From Stenotrophomonas maltophilia (lineage in GTDB: Bacteria > Pseudomonadota > Gammaproteobacteria > Xanthomonadales > Xanthomonadaceae): 64,000 nucleotides of DNA. Position 1 is the stretch's first letter. Each line of letters starts with the position of its first letter. The position numbers were made by a program, and so were the translations under genes. Below, piece after piece: positions 1-7,685 of this stretch. The notes beneath the pieces were generated by a model. The model was given only the letters and a program-made list of their open reading frames with translations, did no database searches and was not told the origin of the DNA. The stretch spans positions 762,001-826,000 of the forward strand of contig NZ_LT906480.1 of the NCBI RefSeq assembly GCF_900186865.1. The letters run 5' to 3'.

Positions 1-2183
1 TCGACTACCTGCGCGACAACATGGCGCTGTCCAAGGCCGACCGCTACCAGCGCGGCCTGCACTACGCCATCGTCGACGAAGTCGACTCCATCCTGATCGA
101 CGAAGCGCGTACCCCGCTGATCATCTCCGGCCCGGCCGATGATTCCCCGGAGCTGTACATCCGTGTCAACCGCGTCGTGCCGCACCTGGTCAAGCAGGAA
201 GCGGAAGACGGCGAAGGCGACTTCTGGGTCGACGAGAAGGGCAAGCAGGTGCACCTGTCCGAAGCGGGCATGGAGCACGCCGAGCAGCTGCTGGTCGAAG
301 CCGGCATCCTCGATGGCGAGACCGAAGGCCTGTACGCGGCACAGAACCTGACCGTGGTGCACCACCTCAACGCCGCGCTGCGCGCGCACGCCATCTACCA
401 GCGTGACGTGGACTACATCGTGCGCGACGGCGAAGTGGTCATCGTCGACGAATTCACCGGCCGTACCCTGGCCGGCCGCCGCTGGTCCGATGGCCTGCAC
501 CAGGCGGTGGAAGCGAAGGAAGGCGTGCCGGTCCAGCGCGAGAACCAGACGCTGGCCAGCATCACCTTCCAGAACCTGTTCCGCATGTACAAGAAGCTGT
601 CCGGCATGACCGGCACGGCCGATACCGAAGCGTTCGAATTCCAGAGCATCTACGGGCTGGAAGTGGTGGTGATCCCGACCAACCGCCCGACCATCCGCAA
701 GGACAGCCCGGACCAGGTGTTCCTCAACCGCAAGGGCAAGTTCAACGCGGTGCTGGCCGACATCGAAGAATGCGCCAAGCGCGGCCAGCCGGTGCTGGTC
801 GGTACCACCTCGATTGAAACTTCGGAAATGCTGTCCGAGCACCTGAGCAAGGCCGGTGTGAAGCACGAAGTGCTCAATGCCAAGCAGCACGACCGCGAAG
901 CGACCATCGTCGCCAACGCCGGCCGTCCGGGCGCGGTAACCATCGCCACCAACATGGCCGGCCGTGGTACCGATATCGTGCTGGGCGGTTCGTTGGAAGC
1001 AGAGCTCCACGCGCTGGGCGAGGACGCGACCGACGAGCAGAAGGCCGCGGTCAAGGCCGACTGGCAGAAGCGCCACGAGGCAGTGAAGGCGGCGGGCGGC
1101 CTGCACATCGTCGGCACCGAGCGCCATGAGTCGCGCCGTATCGACAACCAGTTGCGTGGCCGTTCGGGCCGCCAGGGTGACCCGGGTTCGTCCCGCTTCT
1201 ACCTGTCGCTGGAAGACAACCTGATGCGCATCTTCGCCTCCGACTGGGTGCAGAAGGCCATGCGCATGATGGGCATGAAGGAAGACGACGTCATCGAAGA
1301 CCGCCTGGTCAGCCGCCAGATCGAGAAGGCGCAGCGCAAGGTCGAGGCCCACAACTTCGACATCCGCAAGAACCTGCTGGACTTCGACGACGTCAACAAC
1401 GACCAGCGCAAGGTGATCTACGCCCAGCGCGACGAACTGCTGGACGCCGAGTCGGTGAAGGACAACGTCGACGGCATCCGCGACGACGTGATCTTCGACG
1501 TGGTGGCCCGCTTCGTGCCGCCGAACTCGATCGACGAGCAGTGGGACCTGCGTGGCCTGGAAGCGACCCTCGAGTCGGACTTCGGCCTGCAGATGTCTCT
1601 GACCGACCTGGTCAAGGAACACGAGGAGCTGGACGCCGAGGCGATTGCCGCCAAGGTGCAGGAACGCGTCAACCAGCACTTCGCCGAGAAGGAAGCTGGC
1701 GTGGGCGAAGAGACCATGCGCGCGCTGGAGAAGCACGTGATGCTGACCGTGCTGGACCAGAGCTGGAAGGAGCACCTGGCGCGCATGGATTACCTGCGCC
1801 AGGGCATCTACCTGCGTGGTTACGCACAGAAGCAGCCCAAGCAGGAATACAAGAAGGAAGCCTTCGAGCTGTTCTCGGACATGCTGGAAAACGTCAAGCG
1901 CGAAGTGGTGACCCTGCTGTCGCGCGTGCGCATCCGCAGCGACGAGGAAGTGCAGGCGCTGGAAGCGGCCGAACGCCAGCAGGCCGAAGCCCGCCTGAGC
2001 CAGTCGCAGTTCCAGCACCAGGACGTGGGCGGTTACAGCGCCGACGAGGAAGCCGCGCAGGTGCAGGCTGCCCAGCAGGGCGTGGCGCAGATGCAGCGCG
2101 ACGAGCCGAAGATCGGCCGCAACGATCCGTGCCCGTGCGGCAGTGGCAAGAAGTACAAGCACTGCCACGGCCAGCTGAGCTGA
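1..2183 (+). CDS. secA: Preprotein translocase subunit SecA, C-terminal part (5' end outside window)
   Basis: SecA is the motor ATPase that pushes unfolded precursors through SecYEG. The window enters the gene in frame (first full codon at base 3), leaving about 727 of the usual ~910 residues, so the first Walker motif is missing. Visible are the motif II region [32 protein letters not shown], motif [11 protein letters not shown] and motif [19 protein letters not shown] of the second helicase domain. The scaffold and wing follow, and the C-terminus is the zinc-binding SEC-C tail [14 protein letters not shown], which in the family contacts SecB and lipid. A clear intrinsic terminator sits 9 bases after the stop. 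Nothing in the visible part looks damaged. Confidence 0.98.
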   Translation, partial: DYLRDNMALSKADRYQRGLHYAIVDEVDSILIDEARTPLIISGPADDSPELYIRVNRVVPHLVKQEAEDGEGDFWVDEKGKQVHLSEAGMEHAEQLLVEAGILDGETEGLYAAQNLTVVHHLNAALRAHAIYQRDVDYIVRDGEVVIVDEFTGRTLAGRRWSDGLHQAVEAKEGVPVQRENQTLASITFQNLFRMYKKLSGMTGTADTEAFEFQSIYGLEVVVIPTNRPTIRKDSPDQVFLNRKGKFNAVLADIEECAKRGQPVLVGTTSIETSEMLSEHLSKAGVKHEVLNAKQHDREATIVANAGRPGAVTIATNMAGRGTDIVLGGSLEAELHALGEDATDEQKAAVKADWQKRHEAVKAAGGLHIVGTERHESRRIDNQLRGRSGRQGDPGSSRFYLSLEDNLMRIFASDWVQKAMRMMGMKEDDVIEDRLVSRQIEKAQRKVEAHNFDIRKNLLDFDDVNNDQRKVIYAQRDELLDAESVKDNVDGIRDDVIFDVVARFVPPNSIDEQWDLRGLEATLESDFGLQMSLTDLVKEHEELDAEAIAAKVQERVNQHFAEKEAGVGEETMRALEKHVMLTVLDQSWKEHLARMDYLRQGIYLRGYAQKQPKQEYKKEAFELFSDMLENVKREVVTLLSRVRIRSDEEVQALEAAERQQAEARLSQSQFQHQDVGGYSADEEAAQVQAAQQGVAQMQRDEPKIGRNDPCPCGSGKKYKHCHGQLS

Positions 2184-2192
2184 TGCCGAAGA

Positions 2193-2219
2193 GCCCCGCG
2201 AAAGCGGGGCTTTTCGTTT
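2193..2219 (+). terminator. Intrinsic terminator of secA
   Basis: A perfect 7-bp GC stem (GCCCCGC/GCGGGGC) with a GAAA tetraloop is followed by TTTTCGTTT, 9 bases after the secA stop. The next gene therefore probably has its own promoter in the 65 bases that follow. Confidence 0.9.
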
Positions 2220-2284
2220 GTGGCAGGGGAGTCGCAGCGCATCCGTGATTGCGCCGGCCGCCCTGTTCTGGGCATGCTTCCCCC

Positions 2285-3241
2285 ATGCCTTCCCCCACCC
2301 GATCGATCCATGTCGTGGCCGCCGTCATCACCGACGCCCGTGGCCGCGTGCTGCTCAACCGCCGTACCGAGAACCGCGACATGGCCGGCCTGTGGGAGTT
2401 TCCCGGCGGCAAACGCGAATCCGGCGAGACCTCCGAACAGGCGCTGGTGCGCGAGCTGCGCGAGGAACTGGGCATCGAGGCCGATGTCGGCGAGTGGCTG
2501 ATGGATGTGCCGCAGCGCTATCCGGACAAGCACCTGACCCTGGAGGTGCGCCACGTGCGCAGCTGGAAGGGGACGCCGCGCGGGCGGGAGGGCCAGGCAA
2601 TCACCTGGGTGGCGCCGGACAAGCTGGGCCGCTATTCAATGCCACCGGCCGACCTGCCGGTGGTGGCTGCCCTGCGCCAGCCCGACAGCTACCTGATCAC
2701 CCCGGCACCGGCCGATGATGAGGGCGGCTTGCAGCATTGGCATGAACAGCTGCAGCGCGTGGTGGCCGCGGGCCAGCAGCGCATCCAGCTGCGGTTGCCG
2801 ACGGCGCATCCGCAGCGGCAGGCGATGGTCGAACAGGCCGTGCGCGCGCATCGTCGCAGTGGGGTGCAGTGGCTGCTCAATCGCGATATCGAACTGGCAC
2901 GCGCATTGGGCGTGGGTGTGCATCTGGGCAGCGAACAGCTGCTGCAGCTGTCGCAGCGTCCGCTGCCCGAGGGCCAGCTGGTAGCCGCGTCCTGCCACGA
3001 CCTGCAGCAGCTGCAGGCCGCACAGCAGCTGGGCTGCGACTTCGCCGTGCTGGGCCCGGTGCAGGCCACGGCCAGCCATCCGGACGCGGTGCCGCTGGGC
3101 TGGGACGCGTTCGCCGAGCTGCGCGCGCAGGTGTCACTGCCGATCTATGCGCTGGGCGGCGTGGGCCGCGGTCACATCGCCGAAGCGCGTCGCCATGGCG
3201 GGCAGGGCATCGCCGCCATTCGCGGGCTGTGGCCAGAGTGA
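2285..3241 (+). CDS. mutT: Nudix hydrolase fused to a ThiE-like (thiamine phosphate synthase fold) domain, MutT type
   Basis: A 318-aa protein in two parts. Residues 1-130 are a MutT-type Nudix domain with a complete Nudix box at about 41-63 (GGKRESGET through RELREELGIE), the signature of 8-oxo-dGTP pyrophosphatases that clean the nucleotide pool. Residues ~155-318 resemble the thiamine monophosphate synthase fold (AVLGPVQATASH, LPIYALGGVG). I chose the ATG at 2285 because translation beginning MPSPTRSIHVVAAVI starts at the first Nudix strand; a start at 2249 would add 12 unlikely residues. This fusion directly behind secA is common in gammaproteobacteria. The role of the ThiE-like half is not settled; true thiamine synthesis is doubtful. 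Confidence 0.9.
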   Translation: MPSPTRSIHVVAAVITDARGRVLLNRRTENRDMAGLWEFPGGKRESGETSEQALVRELREELGIEADVGEWLMDVPQRYPDKHLTLEVRHVRSWKGTPRGREGQAITWVAPDKLGRYSMPPADLPVVAALRQPDSYLITPAPADDEGGLQHWHEQLQRVVAAGQQRIQLRLPTAHPQRQAMVEQAVRAHRRSGVQWLLNRDIELARALGVGVHLGSEQLLQLSQRPLPEGQLVAASCHDLQQLQAAQQLGCDFAVLGPVQATASHPDAVPLGWDAFAELRAQVSLPIYALGGVGRGHIAEARRHGGQGIAAIRGLWPE

Positions 3242-3252
3242 GCCGGCATGCG

Positions 3253-3282
3253 GGGTCAGATCCCTGCGCAGCAGGGCTCTGG
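3253..3282. repeat. GGGTC-type palindromic repeat, copy 1
   Basis: An imperfect palindrome centred on CCCTGCGCAGCAGGG, lying between the stops of the Nudix gene and the convergent gene at 3293. A second copy with the same centre lies at 3420-3452 inside that convergent gene. Confidence 0.7.
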
Positions 3283-3292
3283 CGCCTCCCGA

Positions 3293-3877
3293 TCACAGCG
3301 TGATCCAGAAACAACCATATTGCCGTCGCAACCCCAGCACCGTCGAAGCGCGCGCCACGCTGCCCGGCAACGTCTGCTCCAGGCGCAGGCCGACCGGATG
3401 GCGCACGGCCGGCGGCTCAGGGTCGGACCCCTGCGCAGCAGGGCTCTGACCCTCCTCCGGCACTGCGACCTGGTCCTGCCGCGGATACACCGGCACCACG
3501 TCCACCAGCGGCCGCCGCGCCAACGATTCCAGCTGGCCGAGGATGCGCTGCGCGCCCGCATCAGAAACCGCGCCCCACAGGTACAGCGAGGACAGCCGAT
3601 TGACGTCGTTGCTGAGGATGCCGTTGCGCAGTGCGTCCACGAGCTCGCTCAGCCGGCGCGGGCAGCGTGCACCCAGCGTGTCGCGCGCTGCGGTATTGCC
3701 GGTCGGGGAGGGCGGCGGCAGCCGTGACCGTGCACCCACGCTGTCGCAGGGCCGGTCGGTATACACGCTCTGGCCCTGCGCATTGGTGCAGCGGTTCAGG
3801 CGCGTGGAATGTGCGTGGGCGACGCTCGACAGCACGCACAGCGGCAGCAGCAACAGCAGGAAGGAAAGCCGGATCAT
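3293..3877 (-). CDS. Secreted hypothetical protein (DUF4124-like N-terminus)
   Basis: A 194-aa protein with a clear Sec signal peptide (MIRLSFLLLLLPLCVLSSVAHAH, cleavage near residue 22). The mature start, RCTNAQGQSVYTDRPC, resembles the short two-cysteine DUF4124 domain common in xanthomonad periplasmic proteins. The rest has no motif I can name. A repeat palindrome (3420-3452) is read through in frame and encodes about 11 residues (GQSPAAQGSDP), which looks like a tolerated insertion. The protein may therefore have diverged near its C-terminus. It converges on the Nudix gene. Function unknown; the export signal is the firm part. Confidence 0.75.
   Translation of the reverse strand: MIRLSFLLLLLPLCVLSSVAHAHSTRLNRCTNAQGQSVYTDRPCDSVGARSRLPPPSPTGNTAARDTLGARCPRRLSELVDALRNGILSNDVNRLSSLYLWGAVSDAGAQRILGQLESLARRPLVDVVPVYPRQDQVAVPEEGQSPAAQGSDPEPPAVRHPVGLRLEQTLPGSVARASTVLGLRRQYGCFWITL
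3420..3452. repeat. GGGTC-type palindromic repeat, copy 2 (inside a coding sequence)
   Basis: Near-perfect palindrome with arms GGGTCGGACCCCT and AGGGCTCTGACCC around GCGCAGC. The centre matches the copy at 3253-3282. It lies in frame within the secreted hypothetical protein and encodes low-complexity residues. Confidence 0.75.
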
Positions 3878-3917
3878 CCTCGCAGGGTAGCGCCGATCCG
3901 GTCCGCATGGCGTGCTT

Positions 3918-4745
3918 TCAGCCCCGCAGCAGTTTCAGCACTGAAGTGGTCGGCTTGGCCAGGTTCAAGGTGTAGAAGTGCAGGCCGGGCGCGCCGCCCT
4001 CGATCAGGCGCTGGCACAGCCGGGCCACCACTTCCGTGCCGAATGCACGTACCGACTCGGCGTCATCGCCGTAGGCCTGCATCTTGCGGCCGATCCAGCG
4101 CGGAATCTCCGCACCACACTGCTCGGAGAAGCGGCGCAACTGGCTGAAGTTGGCGATCGGCATGATGCCGGGCGTGATCGGCACCTGCACGCCGAGCCGG
4201 CGCACTTCATCGACGAAGTGGAAGTAGGCATCCGGGTTGAAGAAGTACTGGGTGATCGCCGCATCGGCACCGGCATCGATCTTGGCCTTGAAGTGCTTCA
4301 GGTCAGCCAGCGCATCGGTCGCCTGCGGATGCGTTTCCGGATACGCGCCCACTTCGATGTGGAACGCATCGCCGTGCTCGGTGCGGATGAAGTCGATCAG
4401 CTCGGCGGCGTAGCGCATGTCGCCGGGGAAGCCCATGCCCGAGGGAAGGTCACCGCGCAGCGCGACCAGACGACGGCAGCCGATGGCGCGGTACAGCTTG
4501 AGCAGTTCGCGGATCTCCTGGCGGGTGCCGCCCACGCACGACAGGTGCGGCGCGGCATCGAAGCCATGGTGCTGGTTGAGATGGCGCACGGTCTCGGAGG
4601 TGTAGCTCAGGGTCGAGCCACCGGCGCCGAAGGTACACGACACGTACTCGGGGCCGTAGTCCTTCAGCTTGGCCGCGGCGCGGTCCAGCTGGCTGCGCTG
4701 TTCGTCGGTCTTGGGCGGATAGAACTCGAAGCTGATGGCGGTCAT
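3918..4745 (-). CDS. metF: 5,10-methylenetetrahydrofolate reductase
   Basis: MetF reduces 5,10-methylene-THF to 5-methyl-THF with FAD, giving the methyl donor for methionine synthesis. The 275-aa reading MTAISFEFYPPKTDEQR is the conserved family N-terminus, so I start at 4745 and not at the far upstream start at 4979. Landmarks are SCTFGAGGSTLSYTSETV, ALRGDLPSGMGFPGDMRYA and ITQYFFNPDAYFHFVD, with the usual C-terminal LHFYTLNLAKPT that binds folate. It is monocistronic. A 20-nt motif upstream (4779-4798) resembles one in front of metK, suggesting shared control. AhcY and MetK of the same cycle are encoded 6-15 kb away. Confidence 0.96.
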   Translation of the reverse strand: MTAISFEFYPPKTDEQRSQLDRAAAKLKDYGPEYVSCTFGAGGSTLSYTSETVRHLNQHHGFDAAPHLSCVGGTRQEIRELLKLYRAIGCRRLVALRGDLPSGMGFPGDMRYAAELIDFIRTEHGDAFHIEVGAYPETHPQATDALADLKHFKAKIDAGADAAITQYFFNPDAYFHFVDEVRRLGVQVPITPGIMPIANFSQLRRFSEQCGAEIPRWIGRKMQAYGDDAESVRAFGTEVVARLCQRLIEGGAPGLHFYTLNLAKPTTSVLKLLRG

Positions 4746-4778
4746 GGCGCGGATGGCGGCGGTCGGTGCGAAGCAGTA

Positions 4779-4798
4779 TATCTCTTCATCAAGATGGA
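4779..4798 (-). promoter_or_regulatory. Possible methionine-regulon operator upstream of metF
   Basis: Read on the plus strand, TATCTCTTCATCAAGATGGA lies 34-53 bases upstream of the metF ATG. It shares 15 of 20 positions, without gaps, with a motif in the same orientation just upstream of metK (20172-20191). A -10-like TATACT (minus strand, 4775-4780) overlaps its edge, as an operator would. It contains an imperfect dyad (TTCATC AA GATGGA). A SahR/SamR-type regulator is possible, but this is inference from two sites. Confidence 0.35.
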
Positions 4799-4948
4799 TG
4801 CTTGAAGATTGCGTGAGAGCCCGCCGTCCCCGGCCCGCGACCGTTCGCCCCGCCGTGCGGCCGCTGCTCCGAAATCGCAACCGGGGTGCCTCCGCCAGGC
4901 CCACGCTGCTCCCATCCCGGCACCACCCACCCAATGAAGGAGCAGACG

Positions 4949-5875
4949 ATGAAGATCTTCCTGGCACTCTGGTACGCAATGAAGGCCCTGGCCCGGCTGG
5001 CGATGATCGGCATGGCGATGGCCGTGCTCGGTTCCGGCTCGGCGCATGCAGCGGCCGCCACCGGCACCGGCAAGGTGCAGGTCGAGGTGGTCGGCAAGGG
5101 CCGTCCGCTGCTGATGATCCCCGGCCTGAACAGCAGCGCCGAGGTCTGGCGCGAGACCTGCCTGGCGCTGAAGGACGTACAGTGCCATCTGGTGCAGCTG
5201 CCGGGCTTTGCCGGCGCTGCGCCAGCCGACCCGCGCCCGGCCGAATTCCTGCCGGCCATGCGCGGGCAGCTGCTGGCCTACCTGCATGACCAACAGCTGG
5301 GCCCGGTGGTGGTGATCGGCCAAAGTCTTGGCGGCCTGCTGGGGCTGCAGATGGCGCAGGCCGAGCCGAAGGCAGTCAGTGCGCTGGTGGTGGTCGACGC
5401 ATTGCCGTTCCTGCCGGCCGCGCGTGACCCGAACGCCACCGCAGACAGCGTGCGGCCAATGGCTGACCAGCTGCGCAAGGGCATGCTCGCCGCCGATGCC
5501 GCGCAGTGGCAGGCGCAGCTGAAGGCCGGCCTGCCGGGCATGACCCGCGATCCGCAGCGGCAGGCCGAGCTGGGGCGCTGGGGCGAAGCCAGCGACCGCC
5601 AGACCACCGCTGATGCCATGCATGCGGTAATGACCACCGACCTGCGTGACAGCATCGCCTCGATCACCGCACCGACGCTGGTGCTGGGCAGCTGGGCCGG
5701 CTACCAGCCGATGGGCGGCACCGAGGACAGCACGCGCGCGGTGTTCCAGGCGCAGTACGCGAAACTGCAGGGCGTGCAGATCGCGATGAGCGCGCAGGGT
5801 TTCCACTTCCTGATGTGGGATGATCCGCGCTGGCTGCGCGGTCAGGTGCAGGCCTTCCTCGACCACCACCACTGA
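4949..5875 (+). CDS. Alpha/beta hydrolase, exported or membrane-anchored
   Basis: A 308-aa alpha/beta-hydrolase-fold protein. The start at 4949 is favoured over 4934 and 4886 because AAGGAG (4937-4942) sits six bases upstream. Residues 1-34 form a signal peptide or anchor ending GSGSAHA. The fold is evident from LLMIPGLNSSAEVW (oxyanion region), the nucleophile elbow GQSLGG with Ser126, and a late histidine in QGFHFLMWDDP; the acid is probably in the strand near VLGSWAGYQP. The substrate is not evident. It is separated by 18 bases from the LytS/LytTR pair downstream and may be co-transcribed with it. Confidence 0.88.
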   Translation: MKIFLALWYAMKALARLAMIGMAMAVLGSGSAHAAAATGTGKVQVEVVGKGRPLLMIPGLNSSAEVWRETCLALKDVQCHLVQLPGFAGAAPADPRPAEFLPAMRGQLLAYLHDQQLGPVVVIGQSLGGLLGLQMAQAEPKAVSALVVVDALPFLPAARDPNATADSVRPMADQLRKGMLAADAAQWQAQLKAGLPGMTRDPQRQAELGRWGEASDRQTTADAMHAVMTTDLRDSIASITAPTLVLGSWAGYQPMGGTEDSTRAVFQAQYAKLQGVQIAMSAQGFHFLMWDDPRWLRGQVQAFLDHHH

Positions 5876-5893
5876 GTTTCAACACGCCTCGGA

Positions 5894-6946
5894 ATGGACA
5901 TGCCGGATTCCTCCTCGACGGTACGCTTCTGGCTGCTCAATGCGCTGGTGTGGGCGCTCTATGGTGTTGCCGGAATCGGCCTGCGCCAGGCCTATTTCAG
6001 CGATGCCGGAAGCGCAGGCGTGTTGATCACGCTGGGCCTGGCGTTGGCCCTGTTCGGGTGCAGCGGTGCCATCCGCGCGCTGGCGCTGCGTGCCGACTGG
6101 TGGGCGCGCGGCACGGCCGGGCTGTTGCTGCGGCTGGCGCTGTCGGTGGCATTGGGCGCGGCAGTGGCGCAGCTGCTGGTGAACATCGCGCTGCACTCGG
6201 CGCTGGCCTGGAACTGGGTGAGCCTGGGGCGGCAGACGGCCGACTTCAGCCCCAAGGCGCTGCTGCTCTACTGGTACACCACTGCGGTGATGCTGGCCCT
6301 GTGGGCAGCGCTCTGGGCAGGCCTGCACAGCCTGCGCCGGATACGCAGTGCGGAACTGGCGCGCCTGCGTGCCGAGGCCGAGCGCAGCGCGCTGGAGCGC
6401 GATGCACTGCGTGCACGGCTCAACCCGCATTTCATGTTCAATGCGCTGAACAACCTGCGCGCGCTGATCCTGGAAGACCCGGAGCGTGCGCGCGACATGG
6501 TCACCCACCTGTCGCGCACGCTGCGCCAGGCGCTGGCACACAACCGCAGCGAGCAGGTCACGCTGGCCGAGGAACTGGCGGTAGTGGACGACTACCTGGC
6601 CATCGAGGCAGTCCACTTCGAACAGCGCCTGCAGGTGAACCGGCAGATCGATGCCGACGCCCTGCAGGCACAACTGCCGGCGATGGCGCTGCAGCTGCTG
6701 GTGGAAAACGCGATCAAGCATGGCATCGCCAGCCGCCCGGGCGGCGGTGAGGTGCAGATCCGTGCCACGCTGGACAATGACGTGCTGCGCCTGCAGGTGG
6801 ACAATCCGCTGGGCAGCGCCAACGAGCCCACCCATGGCCATGGCGTTGGCCTTGCCTACCTGCGTGCGCAGCTCGGCACGCAGGGTCGTTTCACCCTGCA
6901 GCCGGTCGGCGACCGCATGCAGGCCCTGCTGGAGATTCCGCAATGA
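5894..6946 (+). CDS. LytS/AlgZ-type sensor histidine kinase
   Basis: A 350-aa membrane sensor kinase of the His_kinase (LytS/YehU/AlgZ) class. Roughly four hydrophobic segments occupy residues 12-145, without a large periplasmic domain. A short coiled coil (LARLRAEAERSALERD) leads to the phospho-acceptor motif LNPHFMFNALNNLRALI (His179) and an HATPase_c domain with LLVENAIKHGIA and GVGLAYLRAQL. It overlaps the response regulator by four bases (ATGA), so the two are translationally coupled. The signal is unknown. The hydrolase upstream is the only obvious neighbour that might produce or process a cue. Confidence 0.93.
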   Translation: MDMPDSSSTVRFWLLNALVWALYGVAGIGLRQAYFSDAGSAGVLITLGLALALFGCSGAIRALALRADWWARGTAGLLLRLALSVALGAAVAQLLVNIALHSALAWNWVSLGRQTADFSPKALLLYWYTTAVMLALWAALWAGLHSLRRIRSAELARLRAEAERSALERDALRARLNPHFMFNALNNLRALILEDPERARDMVTHLSRTLRQALAHNRSEQVTLAEELAVVDDYLAIEAVHFEQRLQVNRQIDADALQAQLPAMALQLLVENAIKHGIASRPGGGEVQIRATLDNDVLRLQVDNPLGSANEPTHGHGVGLAYLRAQLGTQGRFTLQPVGDRMQALLEIPQ

Positions 6947-7674
6947 GTGGCGTGCTGCGTGTGTTGATCGTTGATGATGCACGGCTGGCGCGGCAGGAGC
7001 TGCGCACGCTGTTGTCGGCGCTGCCATGGGTGCAGTGCGTGGGCGAGGCCGACGATGTGCCCGCTGCACGCGAGGCGATCGCCACACTGGCGCCAGACCT
7101 GGTGCTGCTGGATGTGCAGATGCCCTCCGGCAGCGGCTTCGATGTGCTGGATGGGCTGGAGACGGTGCCGGCGGTGGTCTTCGTTACTGCCTACGACACC
7201 TACGCGGTGCGCGCCTTCCAGGCCAACGCGCTGGACTATCTGGTGAAGCCGGTCGAGGCGCCGCGCTTGCTGGAAGCGTTGCAGCGGGCGCGCCAGCGCG
7301 AGGTGGTGGCGGGCGAAACGCCGGAGCCGCGCAGCACGCTGGGCGCGCAGGACCAGGTGTTCGTGCGCGAGGGCGAACGCTGCTGGTTCGTCGCGGTCTC
7401 GGAGATCCGTCGGCTGGTGGTGGATGGCAACTACACACGGCTATGGTTCCGCGACCAGAACGCCCTGCTGACCCGCAGCCTGAGCGCGCTGGAAGCACGC
7501 CTGCCGCCGGAGTTGTTCTTCCGCGCCAACCGCAACACGCTGGTCAACCTGCGCCGCATTCGTGGCGTGACGCCCAGCATTGCAGATGGCTACGATCTGG
7601 CGCTGGACGACGGCAGCGAGGTGGAGGTATCGCGGCGGCAGGCACGTGAACTGCGCGAGCGGATGGCGTTGTAG
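6943..7674 (+). CDS. LytTR-family response regulator
   Basis: A 243-aa regulator, partner of the kinase at 5894-6946. The receiver domain (1-120) has the acidic pocket VDDARLARQE, phospho-acceptor Asp57 in PDLVLLDVQM, and the K-P pair in DYLVKPVEAP. Residues ~140-243 form a LytTR DNA-binding domain (VRRLVVDGNYT-like core, RANRNTLVNLRRI, and the terminal EVEVSRRQARELRERM). The TAG stop lies inside the small palindrome 7670-7685, which also holds the stop of the convergent amidohydrolase gene. Target genes are not deducible from the sequence. Confidence 0.94.
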   Translation: MSGVLRVLIVDDARLARQELRTLLSALPWVQCVGEADDVPAAREAIATLAPDLVLLDVQMPSGSGFDVLDGLETVPAVVFVTAYDTYAVRAFQANALDYLVKPVEAPRLLEALQRARQREVVAGETPEPRSTLGAQDQVFVREGERCWFVAVSEIRRLVVDGNYTRLWFRDQNALLTRSLSALEARLPPELFFRANRNTLVNLRRIRGVTPSIADGYDLALDDGSEVEVSRRQARELRERMAL

Positions 7675-7685
7675 CTGCCGCTACA
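7670..7685. repeat. Short GTAG/CTAC palindrome carrying the stop codons of two convergent genes
   Basis: TGTAGC-TGCC-GCTACA, a 6-bp perfect stem. The TAG at 7672-7674 ends the LytTR regulator, and the complementary TAG (7681-7683) ends the amidohydrolase. It looks like a minimal or decayed SMAG-type repeat. It has no T-tract and so is not an obvious terminator. Confidence 0.55.

Noticed and set aside
3561..3908. 115-aa minus-strand frame overlapping the secreted hypothetical protein
   Set aside because: Wrong frame relative to the signal-peptide-bearing gene, Arg-rich, no ribosome site.
4784..4807. MetR-type site (TGAA-N5-TTCA) upstream of metF
   Set aside because: The only dyad of this kind, CTTCA...TGAAG, has a 14-base spacer, which does not fit MetR.
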